Source of the DNA: Anseranas semipalmata
Lineage: Eukaryota > Chordata > Aves > Anseriformes > Anseranatidae
Direction: 5' to 3'
Assembly (NCBI GenBank): GCA_013399115.1
Contig: VXAA01006458.1
Coordinates: forward strand, 1 to 64,000
DNA length: 64,000 nt
The notes below the pieces were generated by a model. That model was not told the origin of the DNA. It ran no database searches and was given only the letters and a program-made list of their open reading frames with translations. Position numbers and translations under genes: made by a program. Below are positions 13,420 to 23,971 of the stretch, one piece after another. Position 1 is the first letter of the stretch. The number at the start of each line of letters is the position of its first letter.

Positions 13420-14410
13420 AAGAACAGCTGTGCTGGTTCGGACGTGGGGACCATCCCACTAAGCATCCTCTCCATAGCCAATGGTGCACGATGAGCAAAG
13501 GGTATGAGAAGCGTATGGGGATATTTTCCAGTAAAATCTCCAAGGCTGCAGCAGCCTGCAGCTCCAGGACTTCCTGAGCCCGAGGCTTGTAGAGAAATAT
13601 TGTATTGAATAACCCTAGCCAGTTACCTAGATGAAAAATGCTCCCTATCTTTGATCATTATTTCTCTGGTGAGAACAGAGACCAGAACTGCTCATCATAT
13701 TCAAGATCAGAGCAAACCAGGAATTTGTACAGTTGTTTTTCCTCTTTTCTCATTAACTCTTACCTGTTTGCTTTCTTGACTGCTTCTGAGCAATGAGTTT
13801 GATGCTTTCATCAAATTTCCTGTTATAACTAACCCCAGGATCCCATTCCCACAGGGTGATGGTCACTCAGAGCCCATCACTGTGTGCATGAGGTTAGGAG
13901 TGCTTCTTCTGCAGCTCATCACTTAGATTTATCTCCACCGAATTTCATCTGTCATCTTCTCACCGCCGTGTCCTGAGGTCCTTCTGCGGTTTGCTGCTGT
14001 TGGCCTCTCCAAGCAGCTCAGTATCACCAGCAAACATCGTCACCTCCCTACCCGCCCCCATCGTGGATGGAGATGCTGAGCAGCACAGGCCCCTGCGCAC
14101 ATCTCCACCCAGCTCCCCTGGGCATCCCTCCACCGCAGAGACCGACCATCCCTGCCTGTCCCTTGTGGCTTCTGCCTGTAAACAGCTTAATTTTTCATGT
14201 CTCCTTACTGTCCTCAGGAGCCTTTGATAAAGGATTTTGTCAGAGCCTTTAGGAAATCCATATCTATTATATCCATTAGGTCTCTGTTGTCTTCCAAATC
14301 TTTGGCTGCTTCCAAGGACTGCGATAGATTTTGTGAGTCATGATTTCTCTCTCCAAAAGCTGTGCTGGCTCTTCCCCAGCGCACTTGGAGATGCGTTTGT
14401 CCACGCACCC
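13420..14410 (-). mobile_element. Ancient amniote CR1 LINE copy with decayed reverse transcriptase
   Basis: The region is colinear with a CR1 type common in turtles and crocodilians, in antisense orientation. It begins on the left with the element's 3' part (AAGAACAGCTGTGCTGG). The middle contains the CTGTTTGCTTTCTTGACTG block. The right part is the reverse-transcriptase domain. On the minus strand the palm motifs survive in decayed form: DMDFLKAL at about 14250-14275 corresponds to the L-D-F-Q-K-A-F motif with the first catalytic aspartate. FAGDT at about 14021-14035 corresponds to the F-A-D-D catalytic box with one aspartate changed to glycine. Their spacing of about 225 bases fits the family. 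Stops and frame shifts show it is inactive. The assignment is from memory of the repeat consensus. Confidence 0.8.
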
Positions 14411-15984
14411 CACCAGCTTCACATCACTGCCATTGGGCACGCTGCTCCCAATAGCCAGCCCTTGACACCTTTCCCCAAAAATGCCCCCACAGTTGCCACC
14501 TCCCATTGCTCCAACACCAAGGTACCGTTAAGAGAGCACCTGCACATTGCAAGGAGTACGCTGGTGCTTGTACCCGGGGCCCTTGCAGTAGCCCTGTGCA
14601 CAAGCAAGCTGGCGGTGGCAATTTGCAATCGTTCCTTTTGCCAGCAAGTTCTGTGAGCCCTCTTCCTGACCCCTCAGCCTGAGATGCAGCCTCCGACGTG
14701 TCCCTCTGCAAAGAGGTGCCCCACCACCGGGAGACCCCCCAGACCTCACCGTGATCCACGTGGGCCACCTACCACATTACAAAGCATTAGAACTGGAGTT
14801 GCAGCGCTGCTGCTTCTGCTGTGGGCTGGCACAGGCACGTGTTCTGGGGCACCTCAAGCCATCTGCGTCTTGTGAGGAGCGGTAAGTCTTTGAAAGACAA
14901 GCATGGCTATGGAAAGGTGTTGATGGTTTCAGAAGGGATTATTTCAGGTTTCAGCCTGACCAGTCACAGCTTCCCTGCAGAAAGATTCATGCTTGGGGAT
15001 AGCAGCTCAAGGGCTGGGGCTTGTTTGCCACAGGCTAGGCTGTGAAGAGAGATTTAGAACCATTCAGAGGTGAGGCCAGCCCAGTAGCAGTGACAGGGAA
15101 TTAGGTTGACTTTGAAATTCACAACCAATAAAGTGAAATAGTGTTTTTTTCCTGGCAACTCACATTTACCTGTAGAGCTCATTGCTACAAGAGACAAGAA
15201 GAGGTTATGAAAAGGAGTGGAGAAAGAGAAAGGAGAAAATCCAGTTTATGGAAGTGTGGCTTTGTTGAGATAAACATACCTTCTTGCTTTAAAACCAAAA
15301 AGGCCTAGCTGACATCCTAACAAATGTCTGTAATGGGTTTATCCTTCCCAAGATGCTTTTTCCTCCAGGGAGGGTACAGACCACTTGTTTGGGACCTGGA
15401 GTTTGGTATTAAGCGATCACAACCATGTCCCAGTGTGGAGTCTCAGACTGAAACTGCATGGGATGGGTTGAAACAGGGTCTGACCCTGGTTTATTTTGCA
15501 GATAAAGTCCTGTGTTGGTGCCTAGACAGGCAGGGAGAGCTGGTGGCAGGGCTGTAGGTGGTTAACCTGCGTAGCACTTGTGTGGACCCCGTGCATACAC
15601 ACATTTCTGTCTCTCTTCCTCCTACAGAAGGCCACCTAGGAGCCCGGCTGGCTGCGCAGAGCCCACCCCAGGCAGCCGCTCTCATGTTACACTTCGTTCC
15701 ACACTTTGGCGTCAGCTCCCCTAGGGATGCTCTTCCTTTACATTCCCATCAGTGGCCCTTCCGCTGTCTCGGTGATTATTTGTGCTTGGCCCATATGAAC
15801 AATCCCTGTAAATCCCTCCCAGCTTGGCAGACCTTCCCATATGGTTGTTGCTGAGAAAAAAAATCATACAAGATATAAATAGCTTGACCTCTTATCCAGA
15901 AAAAAAAAATGTTTACTTAGGCTATGTTACATGCTATTAATTTGATCTTGAGTTTTGATTTGCAAGAAAAGCAATAACTAGTCC
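14411..15984. other. Intergenic, no gene recognised
   Basis: Leads up to the CpG island. No coding similarity is recognised. The left end may still contain unrecognised CR1 sequence continuing from the copy that ends near 14410. Confidence 0.5.
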
Positions 15985-16366
15985 CTACGCACGAAGCGAG
16001 TGGAAGCCCGCAGCCTTGTCTCTGCCAAGGGGTTGCGCGAGTGCATGTGGAAGCCCTGCCACGTACAGCGGGTCAGGCTGCCGCGCTGATTCACGTGAAA
16101 CGGGAACCCCTGGCAAAGTGATGTATTAAACCCGAGCTGACAAGCGGAGAACAAGTGGGAGAACATCGTCACGCGCGGGACAAGCAGCTGGGACACCGAT
16201 CCTGTGCGCCCGCCATCGCCCACGTCACCAGCCTGACGAAACTTCACTTCCGTTGCTCATCCGCTGGTGCTGTGGGGAAGGGAATGCCACCGCCCGGTTC
16301 CCAGCCCAGCTTTACGCAGGTGGCTGAACAGAGTGGAAGGGAATAGAAGGGGAACAGAACAGGCCA

Positions 16367-16530
16367 GTGGGAAGGGACCTGCAAGGATCCCCCAGTCCCA
16401 CCGCCTGGCCACTTCAGGGCTAACCAGAAGTTACTGAGGGTGTTACTGAGGGCGTTGTCCAAAGGTCCCTCGAGCCCTGGTGTCCCGCGGGGCACCAGGC
16501 ACCTCTCTGGGAGCCCGTCCCACGGCGCAG
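16367..16530 (-). mobile_element. CR1 LINE fragment at the edge of the CpG island
   Basis: In antisense it follows the common CR1 3' sequence: GGGAAGGGACCTGCAAGGAT, then CTGGCCACTTCAGGGCTAAC, then GGGCGTTGTCCAAA, then CACCTCTCTGGGAGCC. It is more GC-rich than other CR1 tails in the window, with CpGs where typical copies show TG or CA. The element's own 3' end is on the left; its truncated right end merges into the core promoter about 30 bases before the ZNF143-type motif. Confidence 0.75.
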
Positions 16531-16556
16531 GCTTTTCCCCGCGGGGCCTCCCGCGC

Positions 16557-16573
16557 ACTACAACTCCCGGCGG
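16557..16573. promoter_or_regulatory. ZNF143/THAP11-type promoter motif
   Basis: ACTACAACTCCCGGCGG matches the first 12 bases of the ZNF143/THAP11 recognition element (ACTACAAYTCCC...). This element is typically found within about 200 bases of transcription starts in CpG-island promoters. It sits directly before tandem GC boxes and about 30 bases before the gap. Confidence 0.65.
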
Positions 16574-16600
16574 CGGGGCGGGGCGGGGCGGCGGGGGCGG
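16569..16600 (+). promoter_or_regulatory. Tandem GC boxes / G-quadruplex-prone tract
   Basis: Repeated GGGGCGG units form at least four closely spaced G runs. They match Sp1/KLF GC boxes and could also fold as a G-quadruplex. The assembly breaks immediately after this tract, as expected for sequence that is hard to amplify or read. Confidence 0.7.
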
Positions 16601-16967
16601 NNNNNNNNNNNNNNNNNNNNNNNNNNNNNNNNNNNNNNNNNNNNNNNNNNNNNNNNNNNNNNNNNNNNNNNNNNNNNNNNNNNNNNNNNNNNNNNNNNNN
16701 NNNNNNNNNNNNNNNNNNNNNNNNNNNNNNNNNNNNNNNNNNNNNNNNNNNNNNNNNNNNNNNNNNNNNNNNNNNNNNNNNNNNNNNNNNNNNNNNNNNN
16801 NNNNNNNNNNNNNNNNNNNNNNNNNNNNNNNNNNNNNNNNNNNNNNNNNNNNNNNNNNNNNNNNNNNNNNNNNNNNNNNNNNNNNNNNNNNNNNNNNNNN
16901 NNNNNNNNNNNNNNNNNNNNNNNNNNNNNNNNNNNNNNNNNNNNNNNNNNNNNNNNNNNNNNNNNNN
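16601..16967. other. Assembly gap, 367 Ns
   Basis: A run of 367 undetermined bases inside the CpG island. The true length may differ. The missing sequence is probably very GC-rich and is the likeliest place for the transcription start and part of exon 1. Long open frames crossing this gap on either strand are artefacts. Confidence 0.95.
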
Positions 16968-18157
16968 GTGGGCTGCGGGATGCTGCCGCGCTGCCTTCTC
17001 CATGGCAACGCCGCCCAGGGCCGCGCCGTCCCCTGCTCCGCCGCATCCCGGGGGCAGGATGCGACCCCCGGTGCCCCCCAACCTCCATCCACCCACGGAT
17101 GTGTCCCCACGGTGCGAGCAGGGGTCTGCGGGGTCCCTGCCCCGAGGCCGGTTTGGGGCTGCCCAAGCGTCCGTCTGCGCTGAGCTGCTCGGGTGCGGGA
17201 GCAGGATTTCAGCATGTCTCTGCGTCGGGCTATGGAGGATGAGCGGGTTTGTGGCTCCGGCAGCGACGGGCAGGCTGGCTGTGTCACCGGCTGGGGGTTC
17301 GGGGAGATTTGGGCCAGGGGTTGCGTGCGGGGGAAGGACAGTGCCCTCACTGCGTGCGAGCCTCGGGGGCTGCCACCCGCACTCGGTGGCTGCGGTTGGA
17401 TCCTGCCTGGATGTCTGAAAAGCCCTCGGTAGTAACGTCGGGATTTCATCCATGGGGTCTGCTTGCAAACGGCGCCCGCGTGAAACAGGCTTTGGGCATC
17501 CTTTTTGCATCAAGGTTAATTTAAGGCAAAGCCAAACGAGAACCTTCCTCCTGTCCAAAGCCGAGCGGTTCGGCCGAGCGGCAGCTTGGACGGAGGGGCT
17601 GTGCCGCAAAACGGGGCGCGAGGAGCTCAGTGCGCAAATCGGAGGTGGGCAGGAGGGTGCCGGGGCCCGGGTGGCTTCAGCCAGGCCCGAGTGCTGCAGA
17701 TACTCAACAGCGTGCAGTCAGACGGCTTCTGCCTGGTGCACTGAGACGGGCGGCAGACAAGGCTTTTTTTATTTTTTTCCCTCTCTAGAGGTTGATCCTG
17801 ATACTGCGCACAAAACCCGGTGGTGTTATGTATTAAGGCCGCCTTGGCAAACCACAGGACAACCCCGTTTTCCTCCCTCAGCCCGGCCGCGCTGCGCGGC
17901 GTATCTCCAAGCGCTCGGCCTCCCCGCGTGCCCCCCGCGAGGGCTCGATGGGTCCCGCAGGCCGCACGCCTCTTTGCCGTCGGCTTGCGTGGCCTCGCGG
18001 GCCGGACCTCCACCTGGCCACTCCTCGGTTAATGAGTGACTCGGTCTCCTCCGGGACCAGACGGTCGCTGTCGGCCGCCACCCGCCTCCTGCATGCGCAG
18101 GGAGCAAGAGCTAGGGATCTCTGACAGCACAAGGTGGGACAGCAGGAAGCGCGGAGG

Positions 18158-18199
18158 CTTCTTCCTCCTCCTCCTTTCCTCCTCCTCCTCCTTCTCCTT
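18158..18199. repeat. (CCT)n-type pyrimidine tract
   Basis: About 42 bases of C and T only, mostly CCT triplets. Such mirror-like homopyrimidine tracts near promoters can form triplex DNA. It lies at the right edge of the CpG island. Confidence 0.85.
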
Positions 18200-20428
18200 G
18201 TCCAGCCAGGTCGCTGCATGCGGCCCCGCGGTGTTTGGGGCCGGCTGGGCACACAGGCGGCTCCACGTCCCGGCCTCTGCCCCGGGGAGGCAAACAGGAT
18301 GGGTGAGGTGTAAGAGCAGCACCGAATCCGCTGCCCTGGGCTGGAAGCGGAGTCAGACCGGTCTCGACCTGAGCCAGCTCCTTATCTGACCCTTTGTTTT
18401 CGGGAGGCAGCAAGAAGGGCTCCATGGGTGGGAAGAGCAGTGAACGGCTGCTTGGACCGGGTTGTGGTTATCTTCTCCTGCTTCTGTTCTTCGTTTTGGC
18501 TTCTTCCCCCTCTTCTCCCAAGCTGTCACTGTCGCCGGGCTCCTTGCGGGCGCTGCTCACCTGCAGGCCCGGAGCCCCCCACATTCCACCTGCGTCCCCC
18601 ACTGGTGCCGCCTCGCTCCCAGCTTCGAAGCCGCTGAAAACCAGCACGAGGGGCAGGCAGTGGGGTGCCAGAGCAAACGTGGGTGTGACGATGCTTTTGG
18701 TAAGCAGCAGCCCCCCAATTTCTGCTTAAAAGGGTTGTTTTGAGGGCTCCTGCTTAAGGTAAGAACCCTCACGTTGGTCCCGCCTGCCCAGGCTGCAGCG
18801 CAGCGAGGGTACCTGCAGCGTTGCAATGGATGCACCGCATGGAGCGGGCGGTCTTCTTCAGCCCATCCTCCCGCTGTGCTTATAGGCGCCGAGCTGCTAC
18901 TACACGGCCGTTTTATCTCTGAAGTATTAATAAATGGAGCTCGCCTATTTATGTGAGCCTTTACAAGAGGCTGGCGGGGCTGCCTGCAAGGCTCGCTCGG
19001 CACTGCAAGTATTTGGGGCTTTTCTGTGCGTGCTTCAGCAGTAGATAAGCAAGGGCATCCAGCTGTCAGCTCTGGAGATTGCCAAAGCCTGCTCAACGGG
19101 ATTTCTGCAGGCTTCTCTCACAAATGAAGATTTTGTTGGGTGCTTTGGTTTCTGACTTGATGCTGGTAATTAAATATCTCAACTTGGCTTCGAAAAAGCT
19201 GCCGTGGATTGACTGGTGAGGCCGTGTGAAGCAGGGTGCGCTCGTTCTGCTGTGATTGAGTGGGACTTAACTACAGTGCTTCAGCCCGCATTTTTTTTTT
19301 TTAATACACATTTTTTATATAAGTAAATCTCCTTTAAAAGGGGAAGAAAAATCTTGCATTTTACAGCTGTTCTATGAAGCTTGCATGGACCTGCTGGGAC
19401 AGCTGTTTTTTTGCGAGTTGTGGTAGTCAAATGCTGTGAAATTCAAATCATGTCCGTATTGATTTTTCCCTCCTCTTTAAGATAATGATATGTGTACTTT
19501 TCACTTCTGCACCATGACAAACATCGGCTCTGTGCTGAAAAAAGAGGTGATCTGAACAAAGGGCTGAAAGTCGGGGAAGAAATACTGAGCCTCTATCCTG
19601 ACTTCTACATTAGTTAACTCTATATGGCTTGGCATATAGGTTACTTACTCTACATGTTTACCATACTAGGGGATGGGAGGAGCAGCTAATAAGTTTGGAA
19701 AGCGGTTAAATATACCAGCAGTGGCGTTTTTGCGTGTTGCATTTGCAATTTGTCTTTGGTTCTTCTTTTTCCCCACTGCTGTCTCAGTCTGAGCCTGGCC
19801 AGGAGGAAAGCTGTGCCGGTGCCACCTTCTCCGCCTGCCCTCTCGGGAGATGGTTTGCTTTTGATGCCTCCTGTCCTCGTGGTGTGTCGTAACGTTTTGG
19901 AATATGTTGAAGAACCAGGAGTTCTGGGGTAGCGTGGAAAATCTCAGCTCAGTGAGTCATAAAACTTCCAAATCTTTGTGGCCTCCGAGAAAAAAACAAA
20001 GGAGGTGGAGATGAGAGAAGCAGCCTGGCACACTGTAAATACGTGGTTGGTTACCTGGAGACTTTCATGATGTGAGCTGACGGGCCTTTGTTCCGTGACT
20101 GGTGTGGCCTGAACACCAGCCAGCTGAATTACAGCAAAGCAAAATAACGCTTGAAATTGTCCAAGCGTCTGCCTGTGCTTTCCTCTTGGTGACGTTAGGT
20201 GGGGTCACTCTCAGCAGTGTCCCCAGAGCAACCTCTGCGTGCTCCACGTGAATCACCGATCGCCCTGGTTCGTCAGTGCTTCCTCCGGCCTTAGGTCCCC
20301 AGCCTCCGGCTTTTGTTCTGAATTTGCTGAATGAAGGAGCTTTGTGCTGCCGGGAGCACCTGCGCTAGAAAGTCACTTCCTAAATCAGCCAAATGGATGG
20401 GGTGGCCCTACCTGGTGGCACTCATTGG

Positions 20429-20490
20429 TGAGTCGTCATTATCATGACTCATTAAGTTGATAAATTACTGCTCATTGACTGAGTTGCATT
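20429..20490. promoter_or_regulatory. AP-1/MAF-like site cluster in a partial palindrome
   Basis: TGAGTCG (20429-20435) and a perfect AP-1 site TGACTCA (20445-20451) face each other in an imperfect inverted repeat of about 23 bases. TGACTGAGTTGCA follows about 25 bases later and resembles a MAF recognition element half. Three related sites within about 60 bases suggest an enhancer, but this is inferred from motifs alone. Confidence 0.4.
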
Positions 20491-21693
20491 GATGGTCTTT
20501 GACAGACAGTGCAAAATGTTGCCACCACCCGCTGGAGGGGCAGTCGTGGTGGCATGGTTCCTGCCACCGTGGCACGTGCCGGTCTGTCACCACGGCAGAG
20601 CTGGCTGGTGGCAAGGCGTTAGACCATCGGAGCTCGGTTGCTGGTTCTCATTCGTTCATGCTTTGTGACTTCCTGAAGGGCAGGGTGGCTGGTTCACTGC
20701 TGTTTGGATGCTTTTAAGGTGTTTTGGAGCTCTCATTCTGAGCTCTTCTGGACTTGGCACGGAGAACATACAGCGGTGCGTTGGTGAAATGGTCAGTGAG
20801 GTTGGAGGCATCTTCATCCTCCTGAGGCTGCCCGCTGCCATGACATCCTGCTGGGAGCGTGGTGCTGTCCTCGTCCTGCAGAGAGCCGGGCTCCTCGGCG
20901 CTCGCGGGGCCGTGCGGATTATTGCAGGGTTCCTCGCCATGCCAGACAAGTGGCTTCATGTTGCGCCTTCTGCATTCCTTCGGGTGAGCATTACTTAGCT
21001 ATGCACTCCCAGCTACGTGCTGCTTACCTGAATCATGTCTCCATGTGTGCACAGCTTAACTGCCTGAGAGCCTGGGCTGTCCCTCTCCGGGCTGCTCTGG
21101 CAAAGTTCAAGCATTTTTACAAGCGGGTGAACTCCCAGGCTGTCACCAGGAGTCTTGCACTGGGACTCCTCGTCTCTTCTTGCAAAGCCCCTGGCTGGAA
21201 ATCGGTTGTGCAAAGCTCTAAATAATCAGCAGCCAAACACCGGTGATAAAAAAGAGGGGGAAGACCCAACTAATTCATCAGGCCCATGCCCGGGGAGGAC
21301 GCGGGGCGCAGTGGGAGCTCCGGGCTGCTCCTCTCCCACACGCAGCTTTCCTGCCCTCGTCCTGCCGCGACGGGCTGTGCTGCTGGCAGATCCTGCCCCG
21401 CGGGGGAAGGGCGACCCGGAACCGTGCCGGTCACAGGCTGACTTTGGGGAGTCTGGCGTCGCACGTTGGCAGCCGGGCTCCCTATCAATATGCAAAACTT
21501 GGCTACGTTTGGCAGTTTTGGGGAAGTCTCTGGTGTGGGTACCTTCAGCACTTTACAGGAGTGAGGATCAGCTCGCCCACCCAGGGGAGGTCCTGTGGGC
21601 GCATGGGGCATCCTCAGCGATGAGCTTTTGAGGGTGAGCTACCAACAAGCAGGAAAAGTGCATGCACGCTTCTTGGGGAGGAGCAAAACTGCA

Positions 21694-21717
21694 TTTTTTT
21701 TTTTTTTTTTTTTTTTT
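21694..21717. repeat. Poly(T) run of 24
   Basis: The longest homopolymer in the window. The sequence to its right, read on the minus strand, shows no AATAAA signal or recognisable gene, so it does not look like a retrogene tail. Confidence 0.9.
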
Positions 21718-23399
21718 CTTCTGGATGTCTGCTCCTTGCTTGGCCTCAGCATCTTCTAAACGAACGGTGCTTAGAGGAGCTATGGACTCTTGTGTGCCAT
21801 CCTGGAGAGTCCGCTGTAGCTGAGGTCCAGTGGAGCTGTTTCCTTCGAGGATGCTTGTAAGTGGCTGTACGCCTGCTTGCACCGAGCTCTCTGCCCCCCG
21901 GTGTGAGCCGTTTGGACACGTGGTGATTTCGGCTGCCCCATTTGGTTGGCGCTTGACTGCCGTGCCCCTTCCCTCCTTGGGGTTTTCTTCTGGCATGAGG
22001 TTCTGCAGCTGGCTTCGGGGCTTCTCCCATCGCTGTCCCTGCCTCCGCTTGCGTGCGGGGATGTTGGTGGGGTCGAAGCTCTGGGGATGGGATCCTGGGT
22101 GTTGTTCGGCAGTGCCAGGCGAGAGCTGGGCAGCAGAAAAGCTGAAGTTGCAAATCCACTCCGGTAAGTCACGCCAGGGACTGTTTGAACTGCTCTAATC
22201 CCCCGTGCCTCCAGAGCAACTCTGTTTACAAGAGGCGGCGCTTCAAGTGTCTGTCCTGACAGCGATTTTACGTCAGTCGTTCGCTTACTGAAACTCTCTG
22301 GCTGGAAGAGGTTGGCTTTGAGACCTGACACGGCGCTCCCTTCTTCGCCCGTCCCTTCGTTACGGATGCATCCTGCAAAGCGGCCGGAGGCTCTCTGGGG
22401 ACAGCTCAGCTCTGTTCTTAAACTCCAGCTCCTTTTATCTGCTGTGGAGACTGCTGTCTGGGACTTCACATGTGAAATTGCTGGTGGCTCTGGAGCTGTA
22501 AGAAGGCTCTACCCATTACACAGAGCAAAAAGATGTCAGGAGAAATGTTTGGAGTGTGCTAAATGTTGTAATCCCTACAGACAGTGTACTTTTGGATCTG
22601 GAGTTGGAAGCGAGTCTTCATGCTCATGATTTTTGCTCATTTACTTTTGTATTAAATGCTGCTCTCCAACTCACCGAGTTCAAGGTTTGCCATTTCCTCA
22701 TCATGAGTGATGCAGCGGTGATCGTAGGTGTGTTCAGACCCCAGTGACGTGCGATGGGTTGTGCTGTGGATTGTGTAGGCATGAGGCTGTGCGGTTCCCT
22801 TAGTCGGCACAGTACGACTTTCTTAAAAAGGTCCATAAAATACAGTCTGTCCCTGGTTTTTCAAGCCATCCTATAGCCTGACAGGTTTGAGCATGAGAAA
22901 ACAAGAGAGTAAGAGGGACTTTAACCTTGAAATACTCAGCGGGTGGATTTCCAGGGGGTGGCTAGCGATTGCATCAGGTGAAACTCCAATGACTTGCATT
23001 TGGGCTGAGGCTGGACCAGCTTACAGGAGTGTGAGAGAGCAGCTGCGTGATGGCACGGTGCTCTGGTGCGTGGAAAATGATGCACATGTGCGCACACGCA
23101 TTTGGCTCTTCAAAGAAAACCTACGGTACTTTGACCCAAAACTGAAGCCGCAAAGTGGTGCTGCTGCGTCTCGTGGCTGTAGCTTGGTTGCCTCACGTCC
23201 CCTTTTTGTTCTCTTCGCCTCGTGTTTTGGGCTGCATCTTTCATTTTGGTGGGAAGTGGGGGAGAGACTGCGTCTGTGGGGTCTGGCATCCCCATGCCAT
23301 GGGGTGTCGGAGCAACTGAGGACCCGGGGGCCCAAAGGGCTGAGCTTTGGCTGCAGCAGTGGGCCCCATGAAAAATGGGGCTGCGCTCCAGCTCTCTGC

Positions 23400-23820
23400 C
23401 CTATAGCAAGCCCGCCTGCGCGGGGCTGCCGCAGACCCGTGCGATCTGCCCCTCGCAGACGTGCCCAGGGACGGTGCCATGAGGTCGCAGCGCGGCGGGT
23501 GGGCGCTTGGAGCGTTACCCGAGCCTGTTCGAGCTCGCGATCGCCTTCCTGGCAGGGGCTGGCGCTGCTCTCAGCTCCAGCCCGCCGCAGCACTGGGAGC
23601 TCCCCTCTCCCTGGGGTGCAGCTCTTCCCGCCCAGCTAAACTGGCTGGGATCCGAAGAAATAAACAGGCCTCCTACGCCGGAGCAGGGAGGCTCGGGCTG
23701 TTGCACGAGGGGGAAGGCTGTGAGCAAGGAGCCCTCTCATCACCTCGCTACCTGCGCCGCTGCTGCTGCAGCCGGCTTTGCAGCGCGGGCCGGGAGGCGA
23801 GCGTTGCCGGTGCTCAGCTA
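23400..23820. promoter_or_regulatory. Intragenic CpG island
   Basis: By hand count roughly 39 CpG dinucleotides occur in about 420 bases, densest at 23400-23590. It is a candidate alternative promoter or enhancer within intron 1. No start or exon can be proven. Confidence 0.5.
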
Positions 23821-23955
23821 ACCCCAAGCCTGCTAAAAGCCCGCAGGATTGACTCTTCCCCTTCCTCCTCCTGCTTCCTTCCCCCCCCTCCCCTCGGTTT
23901 TCAACACCAGATACTTGAATAAATCATCTAGGATGTGATCACACAGGAAACTCGC

Positions 23956-23971
23956 TTTTTTTTTTTTTTTT
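23956..23971. repeat. Poly(T) run of 16 followed by GCAG
   Basis: A T run directly followed by GCAG resembles a polypyrimidine tract plus acceptor, but no coding frame of known type follows. It is recorded as a simple repeat. Confidence 0.8.

Larger units (their letters stand above)
15985..18260 (+). promoter_or_regulatory. DAAM1: CpG island, presumed DAAM1 promoter and exon 1 region
   Basis: CpG dinucleotides are dense on both sides of the assembly gap, while the preceding 15 kb has few. The island holds a CACGTG E-box (16092-16097), CRE-like ACGTCAC near 16210, a ZNF143/THAP11-type motif (16557-16573) and tandem GC boxes (to 16600). After the gap lies CCATGGCAACG (near 17000), which resembles an RFX half-site. 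It is the largest CpG island upstream of the DAAM1 coding exon and lies about 35 kb 5' of it on the same strand. DAAM1 genes usually begin with a non-coding exon and a long first intron. The link to DAAM1 is inferred from position; no exon 1 boundary can be fixed here. Plausible donors further downstream include AAG|GTAAGA at 18759, but none can be proven. Confidence 0.6.

Noticed and set aside
16244..17609. Long open frames on both strands (200-400 codons) across 16244-17609
   Set aside because: They cross 367 Ns, which contain no stops by definition. The flanking codons match no known protein.
21694..21717. Poly(T) run as the tail of a minus-strand retrogene
   Set aside because: No polyadenylation signal or recognisable gene sequence lies next to it, and no target-site duplication was seen.
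22887..23639. 250-codon open frame on the + strand
   Set aside because: Runs into a CpG island where stops are rare. No recognised similarity, and open frames of similar length occur on the opposite strand.
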